Part shown: one piece after another, positions 8,681-17,604 of the stretch
Numbering within the stretch: the first letter of the stretch is position 1
Layout: each line of letters begins with the position of its first letter
Assembly: GCF_019972155.1 (NCBI RefSeq)
Contig: NZ_BOVL01000024.1
Coordinates: 104,995 to 168,994, forward strand
Origin: Bradyrhizobium sp. RD5-C2
GTDB taxonomy: Bacteria; Pseudomonadota; Alphaproteobacteria; Rhizobiales; Xanthobacteraceae
Direction of reading: 5' to 3'
Length of the DNA: 64,000 nt
The notes under the pieces: model-generated
Databases searched by the model: none
The model's input: the letters and a program-made list of their open reading frames with translations, nothing else
What the model was told of the DNA's origin: nothing
Translations under genes and position numbers: made by a program

Positions 8681-10507
8681 CTATTCGACCGTGACCGACT
8701 TGGCCAGATTCCGGGGCTGATCGACGTCGGTGCCCATCACCACGGCAGTATGATAGGCGAGCAACTGCACCGGAACGGCATAGACCATCGGCGCGAAGGT
8801 CGCCCCCATGTCCGGCATCACGATCGTCACCAGCGACTGGATGGTCGCCTCCGCGGCGCCCTTGGCGTCGGTCATCAGGATGATCTTGCCGCCGCGGGCG
8901 GCGACCTCCTGCATGTTGGAGACGGTCTTCTCGAACACCTTGTCGTAGGGCGCGATCACCACGACCGGCATGTGCTCGTCGATCAGCGCGATCGGCCCGT
9001 GCTTGAGCTCGCCGGCGGCATAGCCCTCGGCATGGATGTAGGAGATCTCCTTCAGCTTCAGCGCGCCTTCCAGCGCCAGCGGATAGCTGGTGCCGCGGCC
9101 GAGATAGAGCACGTCGCGCGACTTCGAGATCTCGCGCGCCAGCTTCTCGATCTGCAGCTCTGAGGTGAGCGCTTCCGACATCAGACGCGGAATTTCAACA
9201 AGGCCGTGCACCAGCTTGGCCTCGTCGGCATCGGAGAGTTCGCCGCGCGCCTTGCCGGCGGCAACCGCGAGCGAGGCCAGCACCATCAGCTGGCAGGTGA
9301 ACGCCTTGGTCGAGGCGACGCCGATCTCAGGACCGGCGAGCGTCTGCAGCACGGTCTCGCTTTCGCGCGCGATCGTCGAGGTCGGCACGTTGACGACCGA
9401 GAGCGTGTGTGCGCCCTGCGACTTGGCGTAACGCAGCGCCGCCAGCGTGTCGGCGGTCTCGCCGGACTGCGAGATGAAGATCGCAAGGTCGCCCCTGCGC
9501 AGCGGCGCTTCGCGGTAGCGGAATTCGGAGGCAACATCGAGCTCGACCGGAACGCGTGCCAGCCGCTCCAGCCAGTATTTTGCGACAAAGCCGGCATAGC
9601 TCGCGGTGCCGCAGGCCGTGATCGAGATGCGCTGGATATCCTTGAAATCGAACGGCAGCTTGACCGGCAGAGCGACGCGCTCGGTCGCCATGTCGACGTA
9701 GCGGGCGAGCGTGTGCCCGACCACTTCCGGCTGCTCGTGGATCTCCTTCGCCATGAAATGGCGATAGTTAGCCTTGTCGACCAAAGCGGTCGCGGTCGTG
9801 TGCTTGATCGCCTCGCGGTGGACGATGGCGTTGTCCTTGTCGAAGATCGTCGCGCCCTTGCGGTTCAGCACCACCCAGTCGCCGTCCTCGAGATAGCTGA
9901 TCGTATCGGTGAACGGCCCGAGTGCGATCGCGTCCGAGCCGAGATACATCTCGCCCTCGCCATGGCCGACCGCGAGCGGCGGGCCGTTGCGGGCGCCGAT
10001 CATCAGATCGTCCTGGCCGGCGAAGATGAAGCCGAGCGCAAACGCGCCGCGCAGTTGCGACAGCACCGCCCTCACCGCCTCGACCGGCGCGACGCCGCCC
10101 TTGAGCAGATCGTCGACCAGATGCACCACGACCTCGGTGTCGGTCTCGGTCGAGAACACTGCGCCCTTGTGCTCGAGTTGCTCGCGCAGCTCGCGGAAAT
10201 TCTCGATGATGCCGTTATGCACCACGGCGACGCGTTCGGTGGCGTGCGGATGCGCGTTGTTCTCGGTCGGTCTGCCGTGGGTGGCCCAACGGGTGTGGCC
10301 GATGCCGGTGTGGCCGCCGAGCGGCTTGGCCTGCAACCGGGTCTCGAGGTTCTTCAGCTTGCCCTCGGCGCGGCGCCGCGCCAGCAAGCCGTTCTCCAGC
10401 GTGGCGACACCGGCTGAATCATAGCCGCGATACTCCAGCCGCTTCAGCGAATCCACCAGTTGCTCCGCGACCGGAGCGCGTCCAAGAATGCCGACGATGC
10501 CGCACAT
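8681..10507 (-). CDS. glmS: Glutamine--fructose-6-phosphate aminotransferase (isomerizing) GlmS
   Basis: 608 residues from ATG 10507. It converts fructose-6-phosphate and glutamine to glucosamine-6-phosphate, the first step to UDP-GlcNAc. The class II glutamine amidotransferase domain begins directly with MCGIVGILG, whose Cys becomes the N-terminal nucleophile after Met removal. This fixes the start and excludes a 13-residue upstream extension. Two SIS sugar-isomerase domains follow (FISQSGETADTLAALR and the LGRGTSYPLALEGALKLKE region), and the C-terminus is the usual DQPRNLAKSVTVE. glmU, the next enzyme of the pathway, is on the same strand about 10 kb upstream. Confidence 0.97.
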   Translation of the reverse strand: MCGIVGILGRAPVAEQLVDSLKRLEYRGYDSAGVATLENGLLARRRAEGKLKNLETRLQAKPLGGHTGIGHTRWATHGRPTENNAHPHATERVAVVHNGIIENFRELREQLEHKGAVFSTETDTEVVVHLVDDLLKGGVAPVEAVRAVLSQLRGAFALGFIFAGQDDLMIGARNGPPLAVGHGEGEMYLGSDAIALGPFTDTISYLEDGDWVVLNRKGATIFDKDNAIVHREAIKHTTATALVDKANYRHFMAKEIHEQPEVVGHTLARYVDMATERVALPVKLPFDFKDIQRISITACGTASYAGFVAKYWLERLARVPVELDVASEFRYREAPLRRGDLAIFISQSGETADTLAALRYAKSQGAHTLSVVNVPTSTIARESETVLQTLAGPEIGVASTKAFTCQLMVLASLAVAAGKARGELSDADEAKLVHGLVEIPRLMSEALTSELQIEKLAREISKSRDVLYLGRGTSYPLALEGALKLKEISYIHAEGYAAGELKHGPIALIDEHMPVVVIAPYDKVFEKTVSNMQEVAARGGKIILMTDAKGAAEATIQSLVTIVMPDMGATFAPMVYAVPVQLLAYHTAVVMGTDVDQPRNLAKSVTVE

Positions 10508-10714
10508 GCGGTTCAATGTCCCCAAAAATCGCCGAAAATTTGCCAAAGCAGCGACATGGTCCCTTAACGGGAATCGCCGGTCGCAAGATACTCAATAATT
10601 ATTGCCGATTGCGACAGTCTTAAACGGCAACGTTGATGCGACCGGCTGGTTAATCGGGGCTAACTATTTTGGCAAGAGCGCGGGAGCGGGAGGAAGGCGG
10701 CCCTCACGATTGGA

Positions 10715-13700
10715 CTATCCCAGACCGACGAAGTACCTTGCGCGATCGTTTACCCAAGCCACCACGTATCGTTCCGCATCGAGGGCACTGATCTGGGCGC
10801 AGTCCCGAGTAAGCGGCGTTATTTCTTCAAGCTTCTCCTTCACCGCCCTAGCTCGCGTCGGCGCCACCAAGTTCCAAATCGCCTCCGCGGCCTCTAAGAA
10901 CGTTTTGGCGTTGCAAAACTCTCCCTTGGCGATAAGCAGTTCGCCAATCCAATTCCGGACGAAGGCTTTGTTCTCGGCATGCCCCCGAGGAGATCGATGA
11001 AGAACTAGCGCCGACTTTCGGTAGCAAACTAGCGCTTCGTCAATCTTTCCCATCAGGTGCAAACAACGGCCCGTATTGCCATAGAACGACTCGCCTTTAC
11101 TTTCATCAAACTCGTCAGGATCAAGTATCTCATCGACCGAAATGCCGTTGAGAAAATAGTCGATAGCCAACTCTGGGTAACCAGCATCACGTCGGGCCAG
11201 AGCTAGCTCATGGTCTGTATTAAATCGCGTATCAACATTCGTGCGATCCTTAAGCGCCTTGCCAGCTTCCGCCCATTTCACAGCCTCGGTGTGCTCAAGC
11301 CTAGTCCAATGCATGTGGGAGCGGAGCGCGCAATAATTGATATATCGCGCGTCTTTGGCCGGCATTGTTCCCTTATAGTCCTTGAGCAGCTCCACGTACT
11401 CGCTTTCGCGACCCAAATTCACCAAAATTCGAAAATGCCTTCCGAGCACGCGATCAAAACGACCATAGGCGGGATGATTTTTCCAATCGATCCTCCGAAA
11501 AAGGAGCCTTGCTACGCGAGAGAATTCACCGGGCGCGTCGCTCGCATAAAATGCATATGCAACATCGGATAGCGTATCGAAGGCTTGCTCATACTTCTCT
11601 GCCTCGATCAGCAATTCCGCGTTCTCCGTCCAATTTTGAAGATCGCGCACTGGCCTAACTGTGATGTCCTTTGCGAACAAACTTATGACTTTTACATAAA
11701 CAGCAATGATAGAATCGATGAAACGAACTCGATCCTCAAGAGGAAACGTGCGTCGAATGAACTCGCGAACAAGCGGGTGCAGATCAAAGAGATCGTCTGT
11801 TGGAGGACTCGGCTTGATAACAATCAGATTCTGATCTCTAAGCGCACGCAGTGCTCGACTGACTTTATTGAATCTGATTTGGTGCGCTAGGTAATCCCCT
11901 AGCGTTTGAGCTGTCTCCGGTCGCACTGCTTCCGCCATCGTCTGCAGAACGAACTTTTGATTTTCGTCGAGGGTTCGCCAAATCAGCTCAAGAAACGAAA
12001 CGACGGTAGCAGGAACCGTTCCGCTTTTGCTGGTCATCTGATCTAAAATCCCGCGAAATACCGCAGGTTTCTTGGCAGATTGAGCAGCTATCAGATCAAG
12101 CCAGAACGCGTGCCCACCAGTGAATCGGTGCACCTCCTCAATCTCGATACTGGACCTGACGGCACCACGCCTTTCAAATAGCTGTGCTGTAGCGACAACG
12201 TCCAAGCCCGAAACGCTGAACGTCAACACGTTGACATCCAGATATTGGATATCCGGGCGACACGTAAAAATGAGACGACAATTCGTCCCATGACTTAGGT
12301 AAGCAGCCAAGAACCGAGCGGCGTTTCCAACTAAACTGTTCTTTTCGAGATCTACGTAATGATCGACATTGTCGAAAACAAAGAGAACTCTCCGGCTCCT
12401 TGTCAAGCCCGCCAGCAGTTCAGCGAGTGACTCCATAGTCTGTTGAGCAAGATAATTTGCGGACGAATGACCGCCCGATAAACGCCCAATGATGCTGATT
12501 ACTTGATTCTCAAACCGCTCGCCCTCTTCTTTGCAATCCCTCCAAACGTAGGTATCAAAGAGTCCATGCTCCTTTGCAACTTCAAAGAATCTAGCAGCGA
12601 TCGTTGACTTTCCTTGCCCGCCGAAACCTGTGATGAAGCAGGCGCGCTGAGGCATATGGCGGAGCTGATCTATCTCTCTGTCACGGCCCACGAACACTTC
12701 GGCACGCGGTGGCCGGTCCTCATCGCGATCAATGCTGCTATTTTGCGCCTTTTCGCCACCTGCCGGCCCGAAATTTCGGTTCTCTTTCTGTGTCGACTGC
12801 CAATTTTCGAGCAATGCCGGAAAGAACGAGTGGCAATCCACTCCCGCGTAGAACGTTACTCGACCTCGATCGAGGCCAGCAGATAGTCGTTTGCTGAGAG
12901 GATTATCTTGTGGTGGCGCGCCTGAAAAGAAAGTCCATATAATCTCGGGACGAGCAATATCGTCTTCGATAATTTCGCTCAAAGCTTCCGTGAATGTGTC
13001 GTCCCAACCGCCGTAGCCAATGACAACTAAGACGTTCGAACCAATCAAAGATTTCAGCGAAGCTTTGAGCCGTGGACGTGACTGGGTTAGCTGACGCGAT
13101 GTGTGAAGCGTGTCCGCTCCATGCCAATATCCGTGCAAATGGACAATGTGGCACCCGGACGAGTGCGTTTGACTCAGATTGCCGTCTCTGTGAAGGACGG
13201 TCCGAAATGCCAGGCCGCCGGCCTCTCTTATTGACACTTGGAGAAGGGGATCAAAATTGGTCGTGAGCAATGTTTGACCAAATTTGCGAGGCTCAAGAAC
13301 AGCCAATCGTCCGAGCGCTCGCGTAGCTTGGCTAGTGAACCAGCTTCCGTTTTCTTGATCGAGACCCTCACACTCCGTGTCTGTCGGAACTCTGGAGAAC
13401 GAGCGTGCCGGTCTTGCCATCATCACGGCGCGTTTGATCACATCGTTCGCGGCATTCTGACCACGTCGACCAATAAGATAGGAAAATGCGGCTTGGTAAG
13501 GCTGCGCGCTCCCTTGCATTTCGCGCTCAAAGGCCTGCAGTTGATCTGAAGGAAACTCCTCCCTGATCAGGTCGATTACGCCCGTGACGTTGGGAACACC
13601 AAGTGCATCATCAATCGGAGCATTCAAAGCTGATCCGACGAGAAAAACGACTGACTGCTCTGATCGCGCAATGCCAGTGGTAAGTCGTTCAAGTAAGGCG

Positions 13701-13735
13701 CTTTGATCATAATACTCGAAGTGCGGTAACGACAT
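10715..13735 (-). CDS. SIR2-STAND NTPase with TPR-like C-terminus, candidate anti-phage defence protein
   Basis: 1006 residues from ATG 13735. Residues about 25-310 form a SIR2-like NAD-binding domain: GSALNAP (34-40), TTNFD with Asn160 and Asp162, HLHG with His201, and GYGGWDD (240-246). Residues about 345-700 are a STAND (NB-ARC/NACHT-like) ATPase: Walker A GFGGQGKST (370-378), Walker B VLFVFDNVD (450-458), a sensor-like LIFTCRP (488-494), a GGHAFWL motif, and a winged-helix ending in LHPLVREFIRR. The C-terminal 300 residues are helical and TPR-like and would sense the trigger. This order matches the single-gene AVAST type V (Avs5) systems, where NAD depletion aborts infection. The gene is visibly AT-richer than its neighbours, which suggests transfer. 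An upstream in-frame TTG (13837) has no ribosome binding site and was not used. Confidence 0.88.
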   Translation of the reverse strand: MSLPHFEYYDQSALLERLTTGIARSEQSVVFLVGSALNAPIDDALGVPNVTGVIDLIREEFPSDQLQAFEREMQGSAQPYQAAFSYLIGRRGQNAANDVIKRAVMMARPARSFSRVPTDTECEGLDQENGSWFTSQATRALGRLAVLEPRKFGQTLLTTNFDPLLQVSIREAGGLAFRTVLHRDGNLSQTHSSGCHIVHLHGYWHGADTLHTSRQLTQSRPRLKASLKSLIGSNVLVVIGYGGWDDTFTEALSEIIEDDIARPEIIWTFFSGAPPQDNPLSKRLSAGLDRGRVTFYAGVDCHSFFPALLENWQSTQKENRNFGPAGGEKAQNSSIDRDEDRPPRAEVFVGRDREIDQLRHMPQRACFITGFGGQGKSTIAARFFEVAKEHGLFDTYVWRDCKEEGERFENQVISIIGRLSGGHSSANYLAQQTMESLAELLAGLTRSRRVLFVFDNVDHYVDLEKNSLVGNAARFLAAYLSHGTNCRLIFTCRPDIQYLDVNVLTFSVSGLDVVATAQLFERRGAVRSSIEIEEVHRFTGGHAFWLDLIAAQSAKKPAVFRGILDQMTSKSGTVPATVVSFLELIWRTLDENQKFVLQTMAEAVRPETAQTLGDYLAHQIRFNKVSRALRALRDQNLIVIKPSPPTDDLFDLHPLVREFIRRTFPLEDRVRFIDSIIAVYVKVISLFAKDITVRPVRDLQNWTENAELLIEAEKYEQAFDTLSDVAYAFYASDAPGEFSRVARLLFRRIDWKNHPAYGRFDRVLGRHFRILVNLGRESEYVELLKDYKGTMPAKDARYINYCALRSHMHWTRLEHTEAVKWAEAGKALKDRTNVDTRFNTDHELALARRDAGYPELAIDYFLNGISVDEILDPDEFDESKGESFYGNTGRCLHLMGKIDEALVCYRKSALVLHRSPRGHAENKAFVRNWIGELLIAKGEFCNAKTFLEAAEAIWNLVAPTRARAVKEKLEEITPLTRDCAQISALDAERYVVAWVNDRARYFVGLG

Positions 13736-13996
13736 TTGGCAACCCGTAATGTGTCTCGATTTATTCGTACCTGAAGACCGCTCTGAAAGAACGAGGTTCG
13801 CACGCGCAAGTTGTTGATAGTTCGTTGGGGGTGGCAAACTGCGCGATGCGCCCGCGTGTCATGAACCAAGCGGCTGAATTCGCATCACTATTTCCCAAGA
13901 TCGATAGCTGATTGCCCGTCCTGCAACCCAGCTTATTCACGTCGAAACCAGTCATTAACGGCTTTCGGAGAGGGTGCCGCCGCCGGAGGTACCCTG

Positions 13997-15211
13997 ATGC
14001 AAGCCACGCACGAACGTGAGACGCAGCGCCTCGATGTTTTGGCCGAACTCGACATCCTCGATACGCCGCGCGAGCTCGCCTTTGATCGCCTGACCGGGCT
14101 GTGCCGCAAGATCTTTCGCGTGCCGATGTCGACGCTGACGCTGATCGACGGCCATCGGCAATGGTTCAAGGCCTCTGAGGGCATGGCGGATCGCGAGACC
14201 GCACGCGGACCTGCGCTGTGCAACTTTGCGATCGCGCAGGACCATCCCCTCATCATTCCCGACACGGAACGCGACCCGCGCCTCGCCGACAACATTTTCG
14301 TGCGCGGCAAGCCATTCATCCGCTTCTATGCCGGCGCGCAGCTCAAGATCTCAGGCGCGATCGTCGGAACCCTGTGCGCAATGGACACGCGCCCCCGCGA
14401 GTTCGATGCCGATGCGGTCAGCATGCTGACCGACCTCGCCGCGATCGCTGTCGACGAGATGATGCTGCGGAATTTGAGCATGCAGGATGGCCTCACCGGC
14501 TGCTCCTCGCGGCGCGCCTTCCGCGGCGAAGGGGAACGGCTGACCGCGCTGGCCGCACGGCATCTCAGTCCGCTTGCCTGCGCCGTGCTCGATGTAGATC
14601 ACTTCAAACAGGTCAACGATACCTATGGGCATGCCGTCGGCGACATGGTGCTGGCGGCCGTCACGGACGCCGCGCGATGTGCGCTGCGCAGTTCCGACGT
14701 GATCGGCCGGCTCGGCGGCGAGGAATTCGGCATCCTGCTGCCGCACACCCCACTGGACCAGGCTATGGGCGTGCTCGAGAAGGTGCGCGCCGCCGTCGCA
14801 GCGACCCGGATCGAGACGCCGGCCGGCACGATCCGTGTCACCTGCAGCCTTGGCGGCGCGGTGCTCTCGCCCGGCAACTGCTTCGACGACATGCTGCGCA
14901 ACGCCGACCTTGCGATGTACGGCGCCAAGCAGGCCGGCCGCAATCAGGCGCTGGCCTGGGTCGAGCGGGCGCCGTCGATCGCGCCGACCGCGCGTCGTGT
15001 ATTCAAGGCCGGCAAGATCAGCTTCAACGCCGGCCATTCCACGATCGACTGCACGGTGCGCGGCCTGTCGCGCGACACCGCGACGATCGAGGTGCTGTCG
15101 ATCTCAGGCATTCCCGATCAGTTCAAGCTCGCGATCGCCGCCGACGCGCTGTCGCGGGCCTGCCGCATCACCGCGAAGGCCGACAACCGGATCGAGGTCG
15201 CCTTCACCTGA
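13997..15211 (+). CDS. GAF-GGDEF diguanylate cyclase with C-terminal PilZ-like domain
   Basis: 404 residues. A GAF sensor (about 20-155, with the WFKASEGM and CNFAIAQDHPLIIPD phrases of the family) precedes a GGDEF domain (about 165-325). The active-site loop is GGEEF near residue 240, and a product-inhibition I-site RSSD lies exactly five residues upstream. It therefore should make cyclic di-GMP from two GTP. The last 75 residues resemble a PilZ domain (RRVFKAGKISF, IDCTVRGLS, IPDQFKL). The second ligand motif is degenerate (GLSRDT instead of N/DxSxxG), so binding of cyclic di-GMP by it is doubtful. No membrane segment is visible, so it is probably cytoplasmic. Confidence 0.93.
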   Translation: MQATHERETQRLDVLAELDILDTPRELAFDRLTGLCRKIFRVPMSTLTLIDGHRQWFKASEGMADRETARGPALCNFAIAQDHPLIIPDTERDPRLADNIFVRGKPFIRFYAGAQLKISGAIVGTLCAMDTRPREFDADAVSMLTDLAAIAVDEMMLRNLSMQDGLTGCSSRRAFRGEGERLTALAARHLSPLACAVLDVDHFKQVNDTYGHAVGDMVLAAVTDAARCALRSSDVIGRLGGEEFGILLPHTPLDQAMGVLEKVRAAVAATRIETPAGTIRVTCSLGGAVLSPGNCFDDMLRNADLAMYGAKQAGRNQALAWVERAPSIAPTARRVFKAGKISFNAGHSTIDCTVRGLSRDTATIEVLSISGIPDQFKLAIAADALSRACRITAKADNRIEVAFT

Positions 15212-15250
15212 GCGGCGGCGCGGAATTATCTCCACAGGTCAATCTCCAAT

Positions 15251-15290
15251 CGTCATTCCCCGGTGCGCAATTGCGCACCGGGGAATGACG
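15251..15290. terminator. Perfect 40-base palindrome between convergent genes
   Basis: The sequence from 15251 to 15290 is its own exact reverse complement: CGTCATTCCCCGGTGCGCAA followed by its complement. It sits between the stops of the diguanylate cyclase and the oppositely oriented nucleotide cyclase, so it can serve as a bidirectional terminator. The CGTCATTCC/GGAATGACG ends match the repeat at 51650-51727. Confidence 0.7.
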
Positions 15291-15342
15291 AGCGATCAGC
15301 GGTCGGCATTGATTGCAACCCAGGCGTCCGTTCAAGACGCCC

Positions 15343-16137
15343 TTATTGTTCGACCCGGTAGAGCCGCCATCGCTCCGGCACGCCCTTGAGCTGATGCGCG
15401 CCGCGATCCCTGAACTGAATGGCTGACCCTGGCATCAGGTCCTTGACCGCGCTCGAGACCAGCACCTCGCCGGCGCGCGCCTTGGCGGCGACACGCGCAC
15501 CGATGTGAAACGCAAGACCGATGACCTCCGCGCCGCTCACCTTGTACTCGCCGGCGTGCAGTCCCACCCTGATCTCGAGCCCGAGCGTGCGCACGGCCTT
15601 GACGATCGCGGTCGCGCAATTGATCCCGGCAGCGGGCGCGCGGAACGTCGCCAGCACACCGTCTCCCGTCGTCACGACCTCCTTGCCGCGCAAGGCCTTC
15701 AGTTCGCGGCGAACGGCGGCGTAGTAGTGATTCATCACCGTTGCCCAGCGCGAGTCACCCAGCCGCGCGGCTTTTTCGGTGGATCGGACGATGTCGACAA
15801 AGAGGATCGTGGCGAGCGCCTGTTTGAGCTCCGAGCCTCGGTCCGCGGTCCGGCGCCGGTTCGCAATATTTCCCGTCAGCGGTTCATAGCTATGGCTGCG
15901 CCGCCGCCCGACGGCCGCCTTGGTGTAGTCCTGCGCACGCTGCACCGTGCGGCAGCGAACGGTTTTTTCCTGCGGCGGAAACGTCCAATAGACCTTTCGC
16001 CCGGCTCCGGCGCCCTGAACCTCCACGGCGCCCCATTTCAGGAAGACCGTCGAGCCGGCCCGTCGAATGCACCATGCCTTCGATGTGTATCCGGACACGT
16101 TCGACTGATGGACTCCGATGCGAAGGAATTTGGGCAT
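15343..16137 (-). CDS. Class III adenylate/guanylate cyclase-type protein with N-terminal WGR-like region
   Basis: 264 residues. The catalytic domain occupies about residues 105-264. The first metal Asp is in ATILFVDIVRSTEKAARLG and the second in TTGDGVLATF. The transition-state region reads GLAFHIGARVAAKA, where the usual Asn is His and the Arg is kept; this substitution is common in a large cyclase subgroup. The C-terminal HQLKGVPERWRLYRV is typical. The first 75 residues (SKAWCIRRAGSTVFLKWGAV, RRSHSYEPL) resemble a WGR-like module rather than a known cyclase sensor; this is a tentative assignment. It probably makes cAMP, but substrate specificity cannot be read from the sequence. Confidence 0.88.
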   Translation of the reverse strand: MPKFLRIGVHQSNVSGYTSKAWCIRRAGSTVFLKWGAVEVQGAGAGRKVYWTFPPQEKTVRCRTVQRAQDYTKAAVGRRRSHSYEPLTGNIANRRRTADRGSELKQALATILFVDIVRSTEKAARLGDSRWATVMNHYYAAVRRELKALRGKEVVTTGDGVLATFRAPAAGINCATAIVKAVRTLGLEIRVGLHAGEYKVSGAEVIGLAFHIGARVAAKARAGEVLVSSAVKDLMPGSAIQFRDRGAHQLKGVPERWRLYRVEQ

Positions 16138-16277
16138 GAGCGTCCGGCCGATCGAACGAGCGCTTGGGGGCTAACCTAAGGTAAAACGTAGCCATAGATT
16201 TCCGCATTGGCAACGGTGCTCGTCTCCGCACCGATCAAAAGCGCCGGGCTCTGCGATGTCCGATATCCAGCTCTTGG

Positions 16278-17342
16278 TCAGCTCCGGTATTCGCGCCTCT
16301 GCCCATTCGATACGACGTCAGCGACGACCGACAGAATTGCCTCGTCCTGCGCTTTCGCTATCGGCTGTTCTTCATCGCGAAATCGCGCCGGGGTCAGCCG
16401 GCTGCGGTCGACGGTGATGCCAAAGATGTCGAAGCGGTTGTAGTAGCCGACGACGTCGTGAAACTGCTTCGGCTCGACGCAGCGATTGAGATCGATCTCC
16501 GCGTAGGCGATCCCTTCCTGGTCCTGCAATTCATCGCCAAAGACACCACCCGTCGGATCGACGAAGAAGCTCGCCGCACGCGGCGTCTGGTCGATCACGT
16601 CGGCGATGGTCCTGTCGCGTTCAATCAGGAAGGCCCGCATCGGCTGGTCCATGTAGCCGGCGGTGACGATGCCGAATACCTTGGCTTCGAAGCAGTGGGC
16701 GCTGGCCCGGATGCGGTTGGCGGCGACGTTGTCGAAATTGCCGCCGCCTGCCGGGCGCCTTGTGGGCCACATCGGCGGCCAGCTCGAGATGTGCACCTGT
16801 TCGCCCTGCGCCATCAGCGCGAAGCGGGCCAACGGATTGGTGTTCTCGCCACAGATCAACCCACCGATCCGGCCCTGCCGCGTCTCCGCGACCTTGAGGC
16901 CCGCGCCGTCCCCCGACGACCACACCAGCTTCTCATAGAAGGTCGGAACTAGCTTGCGGTGATGCACCAGAATTTCGCCGGTCTCGCCGATCAGCAGGTT
17001 CGAGTTCCAAAGGCCGCCAACGCTGACGGCCGAGCGCTCGCTGATGCCGATCGAGACGGTGACGCCGAGGCCGCGCGCCTCGGCGCACAGCCGGGCCACT
17101 TCCGGCCCGTCCACCAGCACCGACTGCTCCGCCATCCGCACGAACAGATCGTGATTGTCGATCGGCGGCCACAGCGCGGCCCAAACCGGAAAGGCGGGAA
17201 TGTAGGTTTCAGGAAACGCAATCAGCTCGGCGCCGGCCCTGGCCGCCTCGCGCATGATGGCGATCGCCTTTTCGGTGGTCGCCCGGCTGTCGAGGAAGAC
17301 GGGCGCGGCGTGGACGGAAGCAGCCTTGAAACGAGGGAGCAT
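16278..17342 (-). CDS. Nitrilase (carbon-nitrogen hydrolase superfamily)
   Basis: 354 residues. The Glu-Lys-Cys triad is complete: Glu45 in FPETYIPAFP, Lys130 in HHRKLVPT and Cys164 in GLICGENTNP. The FPETYIPAFPVW and CGENTNPLAR phrases, plus the overall length, place it in the nitrilase/cyanide-hydratase branch, which hydrolyses nitriles to the acid and ammonia, rather than the amidase branches. The start at 17342 has GGAA nearby. It is divergent from a LysR regulator 260 bases away, which is the likely controller, and near a carboxylate transporter pair. The natural substrate is unknown. Confidence 0.92.
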   Translation of the reverse strand: MLPRFKAASVHAAPVFLDSRATTEKAIAIMREAARAGAELIAFPETYIPAFPVWAALWPPIDNHDLFVRMAEQSVLVDGPEVARLCAEARGLGVTVSIGISERSAVSVGGLWNSNLLIGETGEILVHHRKLVPTFYEKLVWSSGDGAGLKVAETRQGRIGGLICGENTNPLARFALMAQGEQVHISSWPPMWPTRRPAGGGNFDNVAANRIRASAHCFEAKVFGIVTAGYMDQPMRAFLIERDRTIADVIDQTPRAASFFVDPTGGVFGDELQDQEGIAYAEIDLNRCVEPKQFHDVVGYYNRFDIFGITVDRSRLTPARFRDEEQPIAKAQDEAILSVVADVVSNGQRREYRS

Positions 17343-17356
17343 GACGAAAATTCCGG

Positions 17357-17460
17357 CTAGAGCGTTTTCCCGCGAAGTGGATACCGGTTCGCGCGAAGAA
17401 AACGCGTCAAAACAAGATCTAGAGCTCCGTTCCGATCCAATCGGAACGGAAAAGCTCTAG
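17357..17460. repeat. Bradyrhizobial 'CTAGAGCGTTTTC ... GAAAAGCTCTAG' repeat with palindrome
   Basis: A nearly complete copy of a dispersed repeat starting CTAGAGCGTTTTCCCGCGAA and ending GGAACGGAAAAGCTCTAG. The last 38 bases fold into a hairpin: AGAGCT (17421-17426) with AGCTCT (17453-17458), and CCGTTCCGAT (17427-17436) with ATCGGAACGG (17440-17449). It lies inside the nitrilase-LysR divergent promoter region, so regulatory sites are squeezed between it and the two starts. Confidence 0.8.
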
Positions 17461-17604
17461 GATCAGGGAGACGAAGCGGTATCATCCCTGCCTTTCCGGC
17501 ACGCATGGGAATTGTCGCAAGGTCGGTTGCGAAGGATCGGAGCCGTCGGCGCATTGGAACGGGAATTGCTTTGCTGACAGGGGCCGTAAATCCGGAGGCA
17601 CGCC

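Noticed and set aside
13736..13837. N-terminal extension of the SIR2-STAND protein from TTG 13837
   Set aside because: No ribosome binding site and no SIR2-like sequence; ATG 13735 gives a normal domain start.
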